From NCBI RefSeq assembly GCF_026013365.1, contig NZ_JAPDOE010000003.1, positions 124,001-188,000 on the forward strand: a DNA stretch of 64,000 nt, written 5' to 3'. Below, piece by piece: positions 26,563 through 35,556 of the stretch (its first letter is position 1; each line of letters begins with the position of its first letter). Made by a program: the position numbers and the translations under genes. Source of the stretch: Paenibacillus sp. LS1 (GTDB lineage Bacteria > Bacillota > Bacilli > Paenibacillales > Paenibacillaceae). The notes beneath the pieces are model-generated. The model searched no databases, had not been told where the DNA came from, and saw only the letters and a program-made list of their open reading frames with translations.

Positions 26563-27366
26563 CTACACCTGATTCCGATATTCCATCGGTGTCATCACAT
26601 ACACTCGCTGAAAGGCTCTGTAAAACTGACTGACGCTGGAAAATCCCAGCTCATAACTGATTGTGGTTACTGAATCAGTCGTAAGGCGGAGCCTCCTGGA
26701 CGCTTCTTCTACGCGCAAATTCAGCAGATATTGATACGGTGTTGATCCCGTAAGAGCCTTGAAAGAGCGCATAAAATGGTATCGACTCTGATGCGCAACC
26801 ATCGCCATCGAATCAATATCCATGGGGCCTGTGTAGGCACTGTGAATGTACTCCAGCACTCTGCGGAGATGAGGATCAATGAATGTACCGGTATCTACAG
26901 TTCCTATTCCTTTTTCCTGCCCCGTCAACATCCGTCTTAGATACGTCTCGATCGCCAATTCTGTTTCTTGTACTCGCAGCAAGTCGGGCACGTCATCTAA
27001 CAAAATGGAATTCCAGCTTCGAAATAGACTGCTAATCTCAGCAGGATCGAAAGTCTGGGTAGGCCGAAACTCAGCTCGTCCCCCACTGAACTCCGCGCCT
27101 TCGTAGCTGCCTAATGGCGGTTTACGGAACTTGATCACAATGACCGCCGAATCCGAACCTATTTCAAAATAATGCTCCATCTGAGGATGGGCAATAATCC
27201 CCATGCCTGCTTTCAAAGGGTATGCGTGCTGTTCCTGTACCAGATGACATTGTCCTCTGACCGGCAGCGTTAGCTGATACCAGTCATCATGTACATGTGG
27301 CTCATTCGCGAATCCTCCGGTAGCTTTCCATAATTCCAACCCATTTAGCGTCATGTTTAATTCCAT
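26563..27366 (-). CDS. AraC family transcriptional regulator with cupin domain
   Basis: A 267-residue protein: an N-terminal cupin-like sensor (HVHDDWYQLTLPVRGQCHLVQ, GMGIIAHPQMEHYF) and a C-terminal double helix-turn-helix (LRRVLEYIHSAYTGPMDIDSMA, then TGSTPYQYLLNLRVEEASRRL and ELGFSSVSQFYRAFQRVYVMTP). The ATG nine bases after AGGTGA was chosen; an upstream in-frame ATG would add seven residues. It is divergent from an Fsr-type exporter, the likely target. Confidence 0.87.
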   Translation of the reverse strand: MELNMTLNGLELWKATGGFANEPHVHDDWYQLTLPVRGQCHLVQEQHAYPLKAGMGIIAHPQMEHYFEIGSDSAVIVIKFRKPPLGSYEGAEFSGGRAEFRPTQTFDPAEISSLFRSWNSILLDDVPDLLRVQETELAIETYLRRMLTGQEKGIGTVDTGTFIDPHLRRVLEYIHSAYTGPMDIDSMAMVAHQSRYHFMRSFKALTGSTPYQYLLNLRVEEASRRLRLTTDSVTTISYELGFSSVSQFYRAFQRVYVMTPMEYRNQV

Positions 27367-27483
27367 CGTTTGCTCACCTGCTGACATTATAGCAAATCGT
27401 GCTCACTTTCCAAGCACTTTTCACAAAGACATGATCTGCCCCCATCTTTTATCATAGAAAAAAATAATTCGAGGTGATCTCCC

Positions 27484-28707
27484 ATGACTCAGGCCACTTT
27501 AAGCAAAATGCAAATCAACTCCTCCGCCAATTGGGCACTCGCCGGAGTCAGCTTCGCCCATCTGCTGAATGATGCGATGCAGACAGTTGTTCCGTCTGCA
27601 TTCCCGCTATTCCAGCAGACCATGCAACTCAGTTTCGCCCAGATGGGCTGGATTGCCTTCACCCTGAATATTACCGCATCCGTCCTTCAGCCACTGGTCG
27701 GTTATATGTCAGATCGCAGGCCAATGCCGATCCTGCTTCCCGGTGGTATGTTATTCTCCCTGATCGGTGTTCTCGGTTTAGCCTTGTCATCCGAGTTATG
27801 GATGCTGCTTGTTTCGGCAGCATTGATTGGCATAGGCTCATCCATCCTCCACCCCGAATCCTCACGTGTGGCCCATATGGCAGCCGGACGTGGACGCGGA
27901 ATGGCGCAGTCAATCTTCCAGGTGGGAGGCAACACAGGGCAGGCCATTGCTCCATTGCTGGTCGCCTTCATCCTGCTGCCACATGGGCAGCGTAGTTTTC
28001 TATGGCTGATGGGCTTTGCCCTGATCGGCATCTTTATTCAGTCTTTTGTCAGTCGTTGGTACAGAGACAAGCTTGCCGAGAATCGCATTCGTCAGCAGCA
28101 GCCTCTAAAATCAAGCGGCGCAGAACCAGTGACACAGCCTGTGAGCAGGGGATTCATCGCTTTTACAATGGGAATTCTCATCCTGCTGTTATTCTCCAAA
28201 TTCGTATATATTGCTGGCATGACCGGGTATTACGCTTTCTATTACGCCGATGCATATCAACTGCCTCTCTCTCAGGCACAGATCTGTCTATTTGTTCTGC
28301 AATTTGCAGGCATGGTCGGAACTTTGCTCGGTGGTCCGCTCGCTGACCGCTATGGACGTAAACCAATGATCTGGTTCTCCATTGCAGGCACTGCACCATT
28401 TTCACTGTTGCTACCTTATGCAGGACCCACCCTGTCCATGGTGTTGTGCGGAATGATTGGACTAATCCTGATGTCCGGCTTCAGCGTCATCATTGTCTAT
28501 GCACAGGAATTGCTTCCTCGTCATATTGGAACGGTATCCGGATTGTTTTTTGGCCTGTCGTTTGGCATGGCTGGACTGGGCTCGGTTGTGTTAGGTTCCT
28601 TAATTGACGTGACCAACATTGCGTTTGTTATCAAGTTATGTTCGTTTTTGCCACTGCTTGGTGTATGTGCTGTATTTCTGCGCAAGGACCAACCAAGAAC
28701 AGCGTGA
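27484..28707 (+). CDS. MFS exporter, Fsr (fosmidomycin resistance) family
   Basis: A 407-residue, 12-helix transporter. Typical family segments are SFAHLLNDAMQTVVPSAFPLF in helix 1, LGLALSSELWMLLVSAALIGIGSSILHPESSRVAHMAAG (with the family-typical HPE), and QVGGNTGQAIAPLL. AGGTGAT lies before the ATG. Characterised relatives export fosmidomycin and other drugs; the physiological substrate is unknown. Divergent from the AraC regulator. Confidence 0.9.
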   Translation: MTQATLSKMQINSSANWALAGVSFAHLLNDAMQTVVPSAFPLFQQTMQLSFAQMGWIAFTLNITASVLQPLVGYMSDRRPMPILLPGGMLFSLIGVLGLALSSELWMLLVSAALIGIGSSILHPESSRVAHMAAGRGRGMAQSIFQVGGNTGQAIAPLLVAFILLPHGQRSFLWLMGFALIGIFIQSFVSRWYRDKLAENRIRQQQPLKSSGAEPVTQPVSRGFIAFTMGILILLLFSKFVYIAGMTGYYAFYYADAYQLPLSQAQICLFVLQFAGMVGTLLGGPLADRYGRKPMIWFSIAGTAPFSLLLPYAGPTLSMVLCGMIGLILMSGFSVIIVYAQELLPRHIGTVSGLFFGLSFGMAGLGSVVLGSLIDVTNIAFVIKLCSFLPLLGVCAVFLRKDQPRTA

Positions 28708-28785
28708 TGACCGTTGAAACCTCTTTCGTTTTGTGGCTACAATACACCTAGGACAATTGAGGATAACAGAAGGAAGGAATAACGC

Positions 28786-29568
28786 ATGATTATTGATGTA
28801 CAGCATGTCACGTGGAAAAGGGGACCTCTTACCCTGCTGAACGATGTCAACTGGCAGGTTAACGACGGCGAACACTGGGCGTTGCTTGGCCTGAATGGCT
28901 CCGGCAAAACAACACTCCTGAACATGATCACCGGGTATCTGTGGCCGACCGAAGGCAAAATTTCCGTGCTAGGCCATGAATATGGCGATGTGGATCTGAG
29001 AGAGCTTCGCAAATCCATTGGCTGGGTCAGTTCATCTCTGCAAGAGAAATTGTACGGCACAGATCGCACACAGTATGTGGTGATCAGCGGTAAACATGCC
29101 ACCATTGGCTTATATGACAAGCTATCGGATGCTGATCTGGATCAGGCACAGGAATTGATGCAAACGCTGGGCTGTCAGCACCTGTGGGACCGGGAATATC
29201 GCACCTGTTCTCAAGGCGAGAAACAGAAGCTTCTCATTGCCCGAGCACTCATGGCCAATCCGCGCGTACTCATTCTGGACGAGCCTTGTAATGGACTGGA
29301 TCTGTTCTCAAGAGAGCGGCTGCTGGACAGCATCCGTGAATTATCACAGCGTCCAGATACTCCATCACTCATCTATGTCACTCATCATACCGAGGAAATA
29401 TTGCCTGTGTTTAGTCACAGCCTCCTGCTTCGCCGAGGTGAAATAGTCAATAGTGGATTAACTAGCGAGCTGATGAACACCGAAGCGCTGAGTAACTTCT
29501 TCGAGGCACCCGTGGAAGTTGATCGGCACGGAGAACGTGTCTATGTTAGAGCTGCGGTGGATTCATAA
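28786..29568 (+). CDS. ABC transporter ATP-binding protein (YlmA/ModF-like)
   Basis: A 260-residue stand-alone ATPase. Walker A is GLNGSGKTT, the signature is CSQGEKQK (a variant of LSGGQ), Walker B is VLILDEP, and the switch His is in VTHHTEE. HWALLGLNGSGKTTLL and the variant signature resemble YlmA-type ATPases. No permease gene is adjacent. Whether it energises a remote transporter is not clear. RBS GAAGGAAGG precedes the ATG. Confidence 0.88.
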   Translation: MIIDVQHVTWKRGPLTLLNDVNWQVNDGEHWALLGLNGSGKTTLLNMITGYLWPTEGKISVLGHEYGDVDLRELRKSIGWVSSSLQEKLYGTDRTQYVVISGKHATIGLYDKLSDADLDQAQELMQTLGCQHLWDREYRTCSQGEKQKLLIARALMANPRVLILDEPCNGLDLFSRERLLDSIRELSQRPDTPSLIYVTHHTEEILPVFSHSLLLRRGEIVNSGLTSELMNTEALSNFFEAPVEVDRHGERVYVRAAVDS

Positions 29569-29617
29569 TCGCGGGGTTATGCACAGCAAACGTAAAATAG
29601 GTGCAGAAACATAACAG

Positions 29618-29666
29618 TAAAAGCCCAATATCTTATCCACATGTGGATAGATTTTGGGCTTTTTAC
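29618..29666 (+). terminator. Terminator of the ABC ATPase gene
   Basis: A long stem (AAAAGCCCAA with TTGGGCTTTT plus an inner ATCCAC/GTGGAT pairing) followed by a T tract. Confidence 0.87.
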
Positions 29667-29759
29667 TGCTATATCTAGTGTTATCCACCGTTTTCTGTGT
29701 AGAACTTTCTACTTTTTGAGTATAACTTAGCATTATCTATCTATATTCTTTTCAACGAT

Positions 29760-30488
29760 CTATTTCCGGGCAGCCAAGAACAGAAACAATGGAATACGCT
29801 GCCTGCGCAGATAGGTTTCCTCGTTTACAAAATGAGCACGTTGTGGTGCTGACTCACGTAAATGTTCAACACGGAACCCCGCCCGTTGCAATGCCATATA
29901 GTATGATTCAATGGAACGATGCATCTTTTTCACAGAACCGCCAAGCCACTGCTGCTCACGGAATCCTTCCACAAAATACTGATCAACCACCCAATTCGTT
30001 CGAGTCCCAGAGGGTTGCAGCGTGGACGTGATCACAGGGTGTTCTACCGAGAATACAAATGTCCCGTTTTCTTTCAACGTATCGTATATGTTGCGGAACA
30101 GGCTCTCCACATCTTCAATATAGTGAACAGCCAGTCTAGATATCACCAGATCATACACTCCGGTCGGGTAGGTCCACTCTTCCATGAACGCTTGCTCAAT
30201 CCGGGCATTCAATCCTTTTACTGATTGGTTAGCTGCCTGAATCATATTCACAGAACCCTCAATCCCCGTATACGTCGCACCTTCGTGCTCCCCACTCAGC
30301 AATTCTGCGGCGAACCTTGCATCTCCACAACCGAGATCCAGTATATTCTTGCCAGCAACGTCACCAATCAACTCCAGCATCACCGGCTTCTCCAATGTAT
30401 CATTGGCGTTCTCCTGCCACTTGCGACGTTCCATATACTTCTCGAAATTCGCTTCATTATCGTAAAAGTCCGATCCTCTGCCCTTCAT
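29760..30488 (-). CDS. Class I SAM-dependent methyltransferase
   Basis: A 242-residue soluble methyltransferase. Motif I is ILDLGCGDARFAAEL (about residue 50), motif II GIEGSVNMI, then YDLVISRLAVHYI and a C-terminal beta-hairpin. The FYDNEANFEKYMERRKW start resembles the UbiE/YcgJ-like group. The ATG seven bases after GGGGGTT was chosen over one nine codons upstream with poor spacing. Substrate unknown. Confidence 0.85.
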   Translation of the reverse strand: MKGRGSDFYDNEANFEKYMERRKWQENANDTLEKPVMLELIGDVAGKNILDLGCGDARFAAELLSGEHEGATYTGIEGSVNMIQAANQSVKGLNARIEQAFMEEWTYPTGVYDLVISRLAVHYIEDVESLFRNIYDTLKENGTFVFSVEHPVITSTLQPSGTRTNWVVDQYFVEGFREQQWLGGSVKKMHRSIESYYMALQRAGFRVEHLRESAPQRAHFVNEETYLRRQRIPLFLFLAARK

Positions 30489-30570
30489 TGCATAACCCCC
30501 ATTTCTGTTAAGCATGCTCCTACTTACAGCCTGTAAGAGTATACAGAATATGGATGTGCCTGGCTATAAC

Positions 30571-30612
30571 AAAAAGGCTGTTGCTTGAAATTATCCAGCA
30601 AACAGCCTCTCT
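30571..30612 (-). terminator. Terminator of the exopolysaccharide operon region / methyltransferase leader
   Basis: AGGCTGTT(T)GCT pairs with AGCAACAGCCT, followed leftwards by five T residues. Because transcription runs leftwards, it ends transcripts coming from the glycosyltransferase gene whose stop is at 30640. Confidence 0.82.
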
Positions 30613-30639
30613 GCCTTACTCTTATACGCTTATCGTTGC

Positions 30640-31935
30640 TTAGCCAAAACGTTGCGTCTTGTACCACTTGCTCTCGCGTTTCCGAATCTTGTCCATCAAC
30701 AGCGAGTAGAATGCCTTGATCGAGATCAGAATGAACAGCTGTGCATACGTGAAGTAGGACACGCAGGCGTAGATAAAATTACGGGTATTGCTCTGTCCAA
30801 TATCTGCGGCAAGTGCCAGATTGATCTGTAACACGTAAATAAAGTACATGAGTGCCCAACCAATGACCAGGAACACATAAGCATCGCCAGCAAACTGGAA
30901 CGGTGAACTTACCTCCGGTTTAAATATAGCAATGACTCGATAAACCAGATTCACGAGGAATATAATGTCCGATACAATGATCGCGAGCATGAACCAGAAA
31001 TAACTGACGGCATAATAGATGACCAGCAACTTATTACGCCAACTGGAGCGGTTAAACAGATTATGGATGTTATCCAGTACGACCTGGTAGTTCCCCTTGG
31101 CCCAGCGTTCACGCTGTTTCATGTATACACTCAGCTGTTCCGGCTCCTGCTGATAGGCTTCTGCTTGCGGCGCAAGCGCCACAAACTGTCCTCGATTCAA
31201 AATCTCGAACGACAACGCGGTATCTTCTGTAATGGCTTTAACATCCCAGCCACCAATTTCGCGGATCAGCTCGGTTTTGATAATGTAATTGGTTCCTGGA
31301 ATAGAACCAAGCTGGAACAATTCCCACAGACCTGTGTGATACACCCGTTGGGAAGTAATGATTTCCAGATTGATGCATTTGGAGAGAAAATTCTGACCTC
31401 TGTTGCGTGCTTTGTTTCTACCAAAAACAACGCCATATTGTTCAGGGTTTTCAAGCGATTTTTGCGCCAAAAACATTAGTGAATTCCGCTCAGGTGCGGC
31501 ATCTGCATCGAAGATACAGATCCAATCGCCCGTTGCTAGCTCCAGTCCGTCATTTAATGCTCCAGACTTGCCGCCTGTTCCCTTCCGCTCCATTACTGTC
31601 ACATTACGATGCACATAACTGGTCTGACTAAGGAATGATCTCAGTTTCACTGCTGTATCATCTGTGCAGTTATCCGCGATAACGATGACCTGAACCTTAT
31701 CCTCCGGATAATTCAGTCGCAGGATGTGCTCTACCGTCGCTACAATGACCAGACCCTCGTTGTGTGCAGGAACCATGACAGTGACTGTCGGATAATGATC
31801 CATATTGTCAGGGATCTGAATCCCTTTTTTGTCCTGTTTATTAATAAAACGAATCGCACCCGCCATAATAACTATCGACTCAAATACGGCAATCCAGATG
31901 CTGAAGATCGATAATATTAAAATAAAATCAGCCAC
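30640..31935 (-). CDS. Membrane glycosyltransferase family 2, exopolysaccharide synthase (YdaM-like)
   Basis: A 431-residue processive glycosyltransferase. There is one N-terminal helix, then a GT2 domain with DNCTDDT, CIFDADAAP (DxD-like), TEDTALSF (catalytic base region) and QRERW (QxxRW, the processive-synthase signature), then four or so C-terminal helices. This is the cellulose/hyaluronan/PNAG synthase layout. A GTG start follows GGAGGAAGG. It overlaps the preceding 47-codon gene by 8 bp. It is last in an operon with a GH8-like protein and a c-di-GMP receptor, as in B. subtilis ydaJ-K-M. Confidence 0.9.
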   Translation of the reverse strand: MADFILILSIFSIWIAVFESIVIMAGAIRFINKQDKKGIQIPDNMDHYPTVTVMVPAHNEGLVIVATVEHILRLNYPEDKVQVIVIADNCTDDTAVKLRSFLSQTSYVHRNVTVMERKGTGGKSGALNDGLELATGDWICIFDADAAPERNSLMFLAQKSLENPEQYGVVFGRNKARNRGQNFLSKCINLEIITSQRVYHTGLWELFQLGSIPGTNYIIKTELIREIGGWDVKAITEDTALSFEILNRGQFVALAPQAEAYQQEPEQLSVYMKQRERWAKGNYQVVLDNIHNLFNRSSWRNKLLVIYYAVSYFWFMLAIIVSDIIFLVNLVYRVIAIFKPEVSSPFQFAGDAYVFLVIGWALMYFIYVLQINLALAADIGQSNTRNFIYACVSYFTYAQLFILISIKAFYSLLMDKIRKRESKWYKTQRFG

Positions 31936-32071
31936 TTACCTTCCTCCGATCATACTTGCGAATAACTTTCGATCGAAAACGAAGGGTTGCAATCGTTAAC
32001 CAAATCGTAAATACCGCGAATAAACAACTGACGGCGATACAGATCGGGATGAACCAGGACATATAGTCCAC
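31928..32071 (-). CDS. Small single-pass membrane protein in the exopolysaccharide operon, 47 aa
   Basis: A GTG seven bases after GGAGAG opens a 47-codon frame; the longer frame upstream overlaps the receptor gene and has no site. The product has one hydrophobic helix (FIPICIAVSCLFAVFTIWLTIATL) and a basic tail (RFRSKVIRKYDRRKV). Its end overlaps the glycosyltransferase start by 8 bp, so the two are translationally coupled. It may be an accessory subunit of the synthase, as small membrane peptides are in other synthases (inference). Confidence 0.65.
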   Translation of the reverse strand: MDYMSWFIPICIAVSCLFAVFTIWLTIATLRFRSKVIRKYDRRKVSG

Positions 32072-32090
32072 AGCGTCTCTCTCCTTCCCG

Positions 32091-32966
32091 TTATATATAT
32101 TCACCGATGAGATCAGTCTCTGTGTTTCGTTCAAGGGCAGCAATAACTGCGTCTATGTCCTCATACTTGCTGAATTGCTCTTTCTGGAATACCAGAGCAC
32201 CGGATCTGATCACCGTCTGCAGCTCATTTCCCTTTTTATCAATCATGTGAAGATCCATTATCGCTTTTTTGATCCGCTCTGTAAGAACGGGAAGATATTC
32301 CACATTCGCCATCGGACATAGGATGACAAAACGCCCACGATCCACGAAAAATTTATAATCCTCATATCGAATCTGCTTCTGAATCGTATTCGAAATTTCA
32401 AGCAGGAACTGTGCATACCGGACAGAGCCAAGAGATTCCATCACCAGTGGCAAAAATTCAATCTTGAACATGGCAATGCTGAATCCATACTTTTCGGAGT
32501 ACCGACGAGCAAGGTTACTGTGTTTAATTAACGTATCTGCCAGAGCATCTTTATTACCAAGTGTGGTATCCAGATCGATTTCGGGGTTAAGATCCTGCAT
32601 ATCCTGAAGACGTTCCACTACACGTGCACTGCGCAGCAGGCTTGCCTTGATGAACGCGGCCACAGCAACGTTGGCCGGGATGAGTAACCACCAGGAGAAC
32701 ACGAGCACATTCGCATCAGCGTATGTAACAAGCCACACAAAATAGGAGACCAGGTATACAAAGCCCGCCACGACGGATACGCCAACAGGCAGCAAAAGAC
32801 CAAATACCAATACACCCAGCGACACGATACTAAAAATCACATCCCCTGTAGTGTAGCTCTGATCCATGTACACTTTAAGATAAATTAATAGTTGCTGCAT
32901 TACGGCTAGTCCAATTAAAAGGGCATATCCCCATACCATACGGCGGGTAGGTACTTTATTTCTCAT
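32091..32966 (-). CDS. Membrane c-di-GMP receptor with degenerate GGDEF domain (YdaK-like)
   Basis: A 291-residue protein with about four N-terminal helices (residues 10-110) and a GGDEF-fold domain (residues about 130-285). The active-site motif is replaced by DRGRF (residues 209-213), so cyclase activity is not expected. The inhibitory-site motif RxxD is kept as RYED (200-203) with exactly five residues before the motif, as in true cyclases. This is the pattern of YdaK, which binds c-di-GMP and activates exopolysaccharide production in B. subtilis. Stop lies 20 bp before the small membrane gene. Confidence 0.85.
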   Translation of the reverse strand: MRNKVPTRRMVWGYALLIGLAVMQQLLIYLKVYMDQSYTTGDVIFSIVSLGVLVFGLLLPVGVSVVAGFVYLVSYFVWLVTYADANVLVFSWWLLIPANVAVAAFIKASLLRSARVVERLQDMQDLNPEIDLDTTLGNKDALADTLIKHSNLARRYSEKYGFSIAMFKIEFLPLVMESLGSVRYAQFLLEISNTIQKQIRYEDYKFFVDRGRFVILCPMANVEYLPVLTERIKKAIMDLHMIDKKGNELQTVIRSGALVFQKEQFSKYEDIDAVIAALERNTETDLIGEYI

Positions 32967-33094
32967 AGTTCCTTCTCTCCGTTGAATTTTTAGAACGCTT
33001 GTTCAAACTCACTTCTCATAATTTACAACAATTTACGACATGATTAGACAAAACTATGCTAACACATCGAACAGTTCATAAAATGACAAAATCA

Positions 33095-34207
33095 TCACTT
33101 TTTAATATTTTTCTGTAAATTAATTTCTCCCAATAAAGGAAATAGATTATCAAACAGATGTGTGTTGCCGTCAAATACATACCCACCTGGATAACGAGAG
33201 TCCTGACCTCGCAACGTACTCATATGGTTATACAGCTGTTTTGCCCATTTTGGATCACCTGAACGAACAGCGAGCAAGATGGCGAGGCCATATACCGATG
33301 AAGATTCATAAGATACCGCAGGTGTGCGCGATTCTCGCTTATACTGTCCGGGTAGCTGGTACCGAAAGTTGAATTCTTTTTTCAAAAAAGCAATAAGCTT
33401 GTCCGGTTTGCGGTCGGTCACCGTTAGATGATTTGCCAAGATCAACTGGTCGATCAGATTTACCGTATCATCATACGTATATTCTTTACGAACCACATTG
33501 AAGGTCTTCGGGTAGAACAGGCCATCATCAGGCATCTTCTTCAGCAACGCTTCGTACCTCGCATAGGTTCCCGGTTCCACCATTTGATGTTTTTCCATCG
33601 CTTGCAGTGCAGGCAGATCAACATAGACCAGGCTTAGTGTGTCCGTTGAATGTCCACCTGCAAAATCGTAGAAATCCACCAAATATCCTTGCTGCTGAGT
33701 CGACTGTGTTAAAGCGCGAGAAATGGCTGCTGCCGTAGCCAACTTTGCCTCTCTCCCTTGCTCCCACTGATCTGCTGCCTCCAATAAGGCACCTATAATA
33801 CGAAGATCATCGCCAAGTGCATTGGTCGTCACATGGGATTCACCCTTGGCATCCAGCTTCCAGGCGATATACGGGTCTGGGGGCGTGAGAAAATAAGTCG
33901 TCAGTTGCTCGTAGCTCTGCTCAAACATAGCCTGATCATCACTCGCTACGGCATACTGCATCCACAGACCGAGTGACTCCGACAGTGCCTCTCTACCCGC
34001 AACGATATCTGCTTCCTCCGAAGCTGCATCCTGTAAGTAGGTAGCCAGTGTCCCGTTAGGGTTGGTCATATTCTTTTCGATAAAAGAAACCGTTGGGGAT
34101 ACTTCGCTCATCAGGAAACGCTCCCTTAACAACATCACGCTGGCTGCGGTAATAATGATCAGCATTAGGACCAGCCACGTTCGTTTTTTTCGAAATATGA
34201 TCTTCAC
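33095..34207 (-). CDS. GH8-like membrane-anchored glycosidase (YdaJ-like)
   Basis: A 370-residue protein with an N-terminal anchor helix (RTWLVLMLIIITAASVMLL) and an extracellular (alpha/alpha)6-type domain. ESLGLWMQYAVASDDQAMFEQSYEQL and LGDDLRIIGALLEAADQW are reminiscent of glycoside hydrolase family 8 endoglucanases. A GTG start six bases after GGAGG was chosen over an upstream ATG. By position and fold it corresponds to YdaJ. It may trim the polysaccharide made by the GT2 enzyme; catalytic residues were not assigned. Confidence 0.78.
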   Translation of the reverse strand: MKIIFRKKRTWLVLMLIIITAASVMLLRERFLMSEVSPTVSFIEKNMTNPNGTLATYLQDAASEEADIVAGREALSESLGLWMQYAVASDDQAMFEQSYEQLTTYFLTPPDPYIAWKLDAKGESHVTTNALGDDLRIIGALLEAADQWEQGREAKLATAAAISRALTQSTQQQGYLVDFYDFAGGHSTDTLSLVYVDLPALQAMEKHQMVEPGTYARYEALLKKMPDDGLFYPKTFNVVRKEYTYDDTVNLIDQLILANHLTVTDRKPDKLIAFLKKEFNFRYQLPGQYKRESRTPAVSYESSSVYGLAILLAVRSGDPKWAKQLYNHMSTLRGQDSRYPGGYVFDGNTHLFDNLFPLLGEINLQKNIKK

Positions 34208-34285
34208 GCCATTCCTCCTGCACGTATACGACTGTGAACCCCTAACTCCTCTGCTCAAGGACTGAGACATATCTAAAGTTCGCAT

Positions 34286-34765
34286 TTATTCGAGGTTATC
34301 CATATAGGGCCGTCGTCCACCCTTTTTGACAAATTTCCAGTCCACTTCAATGTTATGGCGCATCCGTCTGAGAAGATGAATAGCGGTCTCGATCTCTTCC
34401 TCCGTCAGACCATCCAGCGTCACCTGATCTGAATGCACGCCTTCTTTACGAATAAATTCCCATGCTTCAAGCCCAGCTTCGGTGGGATACAACACTTTAT
34501 TCTTCTTATTACCCATTGCTGGCTGTTTGATAATGAACCCATCCGATTCGAGTTTGCTAATGGCTCTGGCCGCAGTCGTGCGATCTACTTTGATCAGTTC
34601 AGCGAGCTGATTCGGAATAATGCCCGGATTCTCACAGATTCGATACAGATATAGATATTGTCCACGGGACAGGTTCAAATGCTGAAACTCAACATTACTG
34701 ATTGAATCCAAACAGCGGGCAATCATGCCAATCTCACGCAACACTTCTTTTTTCTCAGTCAACAC
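34286..34765 (-). CDS. MarR family regulator heading the exopolysaccharide operon
   Basis: A 159-residue winged-helix regulator. A GTG seven bases after AGGGG was chosen; the 40 extra upstream residues look non-coding. FQHLNLSRGQYLYLYRI, NQLAELIKVDRTTAARAISKLESDGFI (recognition helix) and MGNKKNKVLYPTEAG (wing) are clear. It is 78 bp upstream of the GH8-like gene and probably the first gene of that operon. An inverted repeat at 34785-34800 next to its start suggests autoregulation. Confidence 0.85.
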   Translation of the reverse strand: MLTEKKEVLREIGMIARCLDSISNVEFQHLNLSRGQYLYLYRICENPGIIPNQLAELIKVDRTTAARAISKLESDGFIIKQPAMGNKKNKVLYPTEAGLEAWEFIRKEGVHSDQVTLDGLTEEEIETAIHLLRRMRHNIEVDWKFVKKGGRRPYMDNLE

Positions 34766-34784
34766 ATTCACGCCCCTATTAAAT

Positions 34785-34800
34785 TGTTGCATTCGCAACA
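34785..34800. promoter_or_regulatory. Candidate MarR operator
   Basis: GTTGC (34786-34790) and GCAAC (34795-34799) with a four-base centre, extended by flanking A/T pairs, lie about 20 bp upstream of the MarR start. Confidence 0.45.
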
Positions 34801-34950
34801 TAATTGATGGTATAACTACAGATGAATTGGTTTTAATTTTAAACATATAGCTCAAACCGTATACATGGAACGAAAATCGTTCCACCTTCCTGTTATGTAC
34901 CAGTTTATCACGTCAGGATAACATTACGATCACCCAAAGGAGAAACATTC

Positions 34951-35391
34951 ATGAATACAACCATTGTTGAAGTTAATAACCAGGAATTGCTTGATGCCTG
35001 CTTCGCAATTCGCACAGCTATTTTCGTTGAGGAACAAGGCGTACCCGCTGCGGATGAATTTGATGCGTATGATACATTAGACGCTGAAGCACGCCACATT
35101 TTACTCTACGTGGACGGTGTACCTGCCGCTTCCTCCAGGCTGCGTGTGGTGGAACAGGTCGCCAAATTGGAACGAATCTGTGTCATGCTCGATTACCGCA
35201 AACACGGCCTGGGCCGTGTGCTGATCGACAAGCTGGAGCAGATGGCTCTCGCTCAGGGACTTGAGAAGGCCAAGCTACACGCACAGGTACAAGCTTCCGG
35301 CTTCTACGAACGCCTCGGATATGAACCCGCGTCGGAAGTATTTATGGAAGACGGCATTCCCCATCTGCTGATGATCAAAAAGCTAAAATAA
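34951..35391 (+). CDS. GNAT family N-acetyltransferase
   Basis: A 146-residue acetyltransferase. AIRTAIFVEEQGVP at the N-terminus is typical of the ElaA/YjcF-like subgroup. Motif A for acetyl-CoA is RICVMLDYRKHGLGRVLIDKLE (R/Q-x-x-G-x-G/A form), and the C-terminus has SGFYERLGY. RBS AAAGGAGAAAC precedes the ATG. Substrate unknown. Single gene with a terminator. Confidence 0.88.
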   Translation: MNTTIVEVNNQELLDACFAIRTAIFVEEQGVPAADEFDAYDTLDAEARHILLYVDGVPAASSRLRVVEQVAKLERICVMLDYRKHGLGRVLIDKLEQMALAQGLEKAKLHAQVQASGFYERLGYEPASEVFMEDGIPHLLMIKKLK

Positions 35392-35400
35392 TGACACCCC

Positions 35401-35448
35401 AAAAACGCCTCTGTCATCACTTCTCAGTGATATACAGAGGCGTTTTGT
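35401..35448 (+). terminator. Terminator of the GNAT gene
   Basis: ACGCCTCTGT pairs with ACAGAGGCGT, with an inner ATCACT/AGTGAT stem, then TTTTG. Strong intrinsic terminator. Confidence 0.88.
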
Positions 35449-35556
35449 ATTCAGCAACGCATTTGTGATCCAACAACGGTAAATGGCATGTACAGAGTAC
35501 AGGCACTGATTATAGCAACCACGCATCCTACTTATCTGCCAGCCCCGCGTTGTGTC

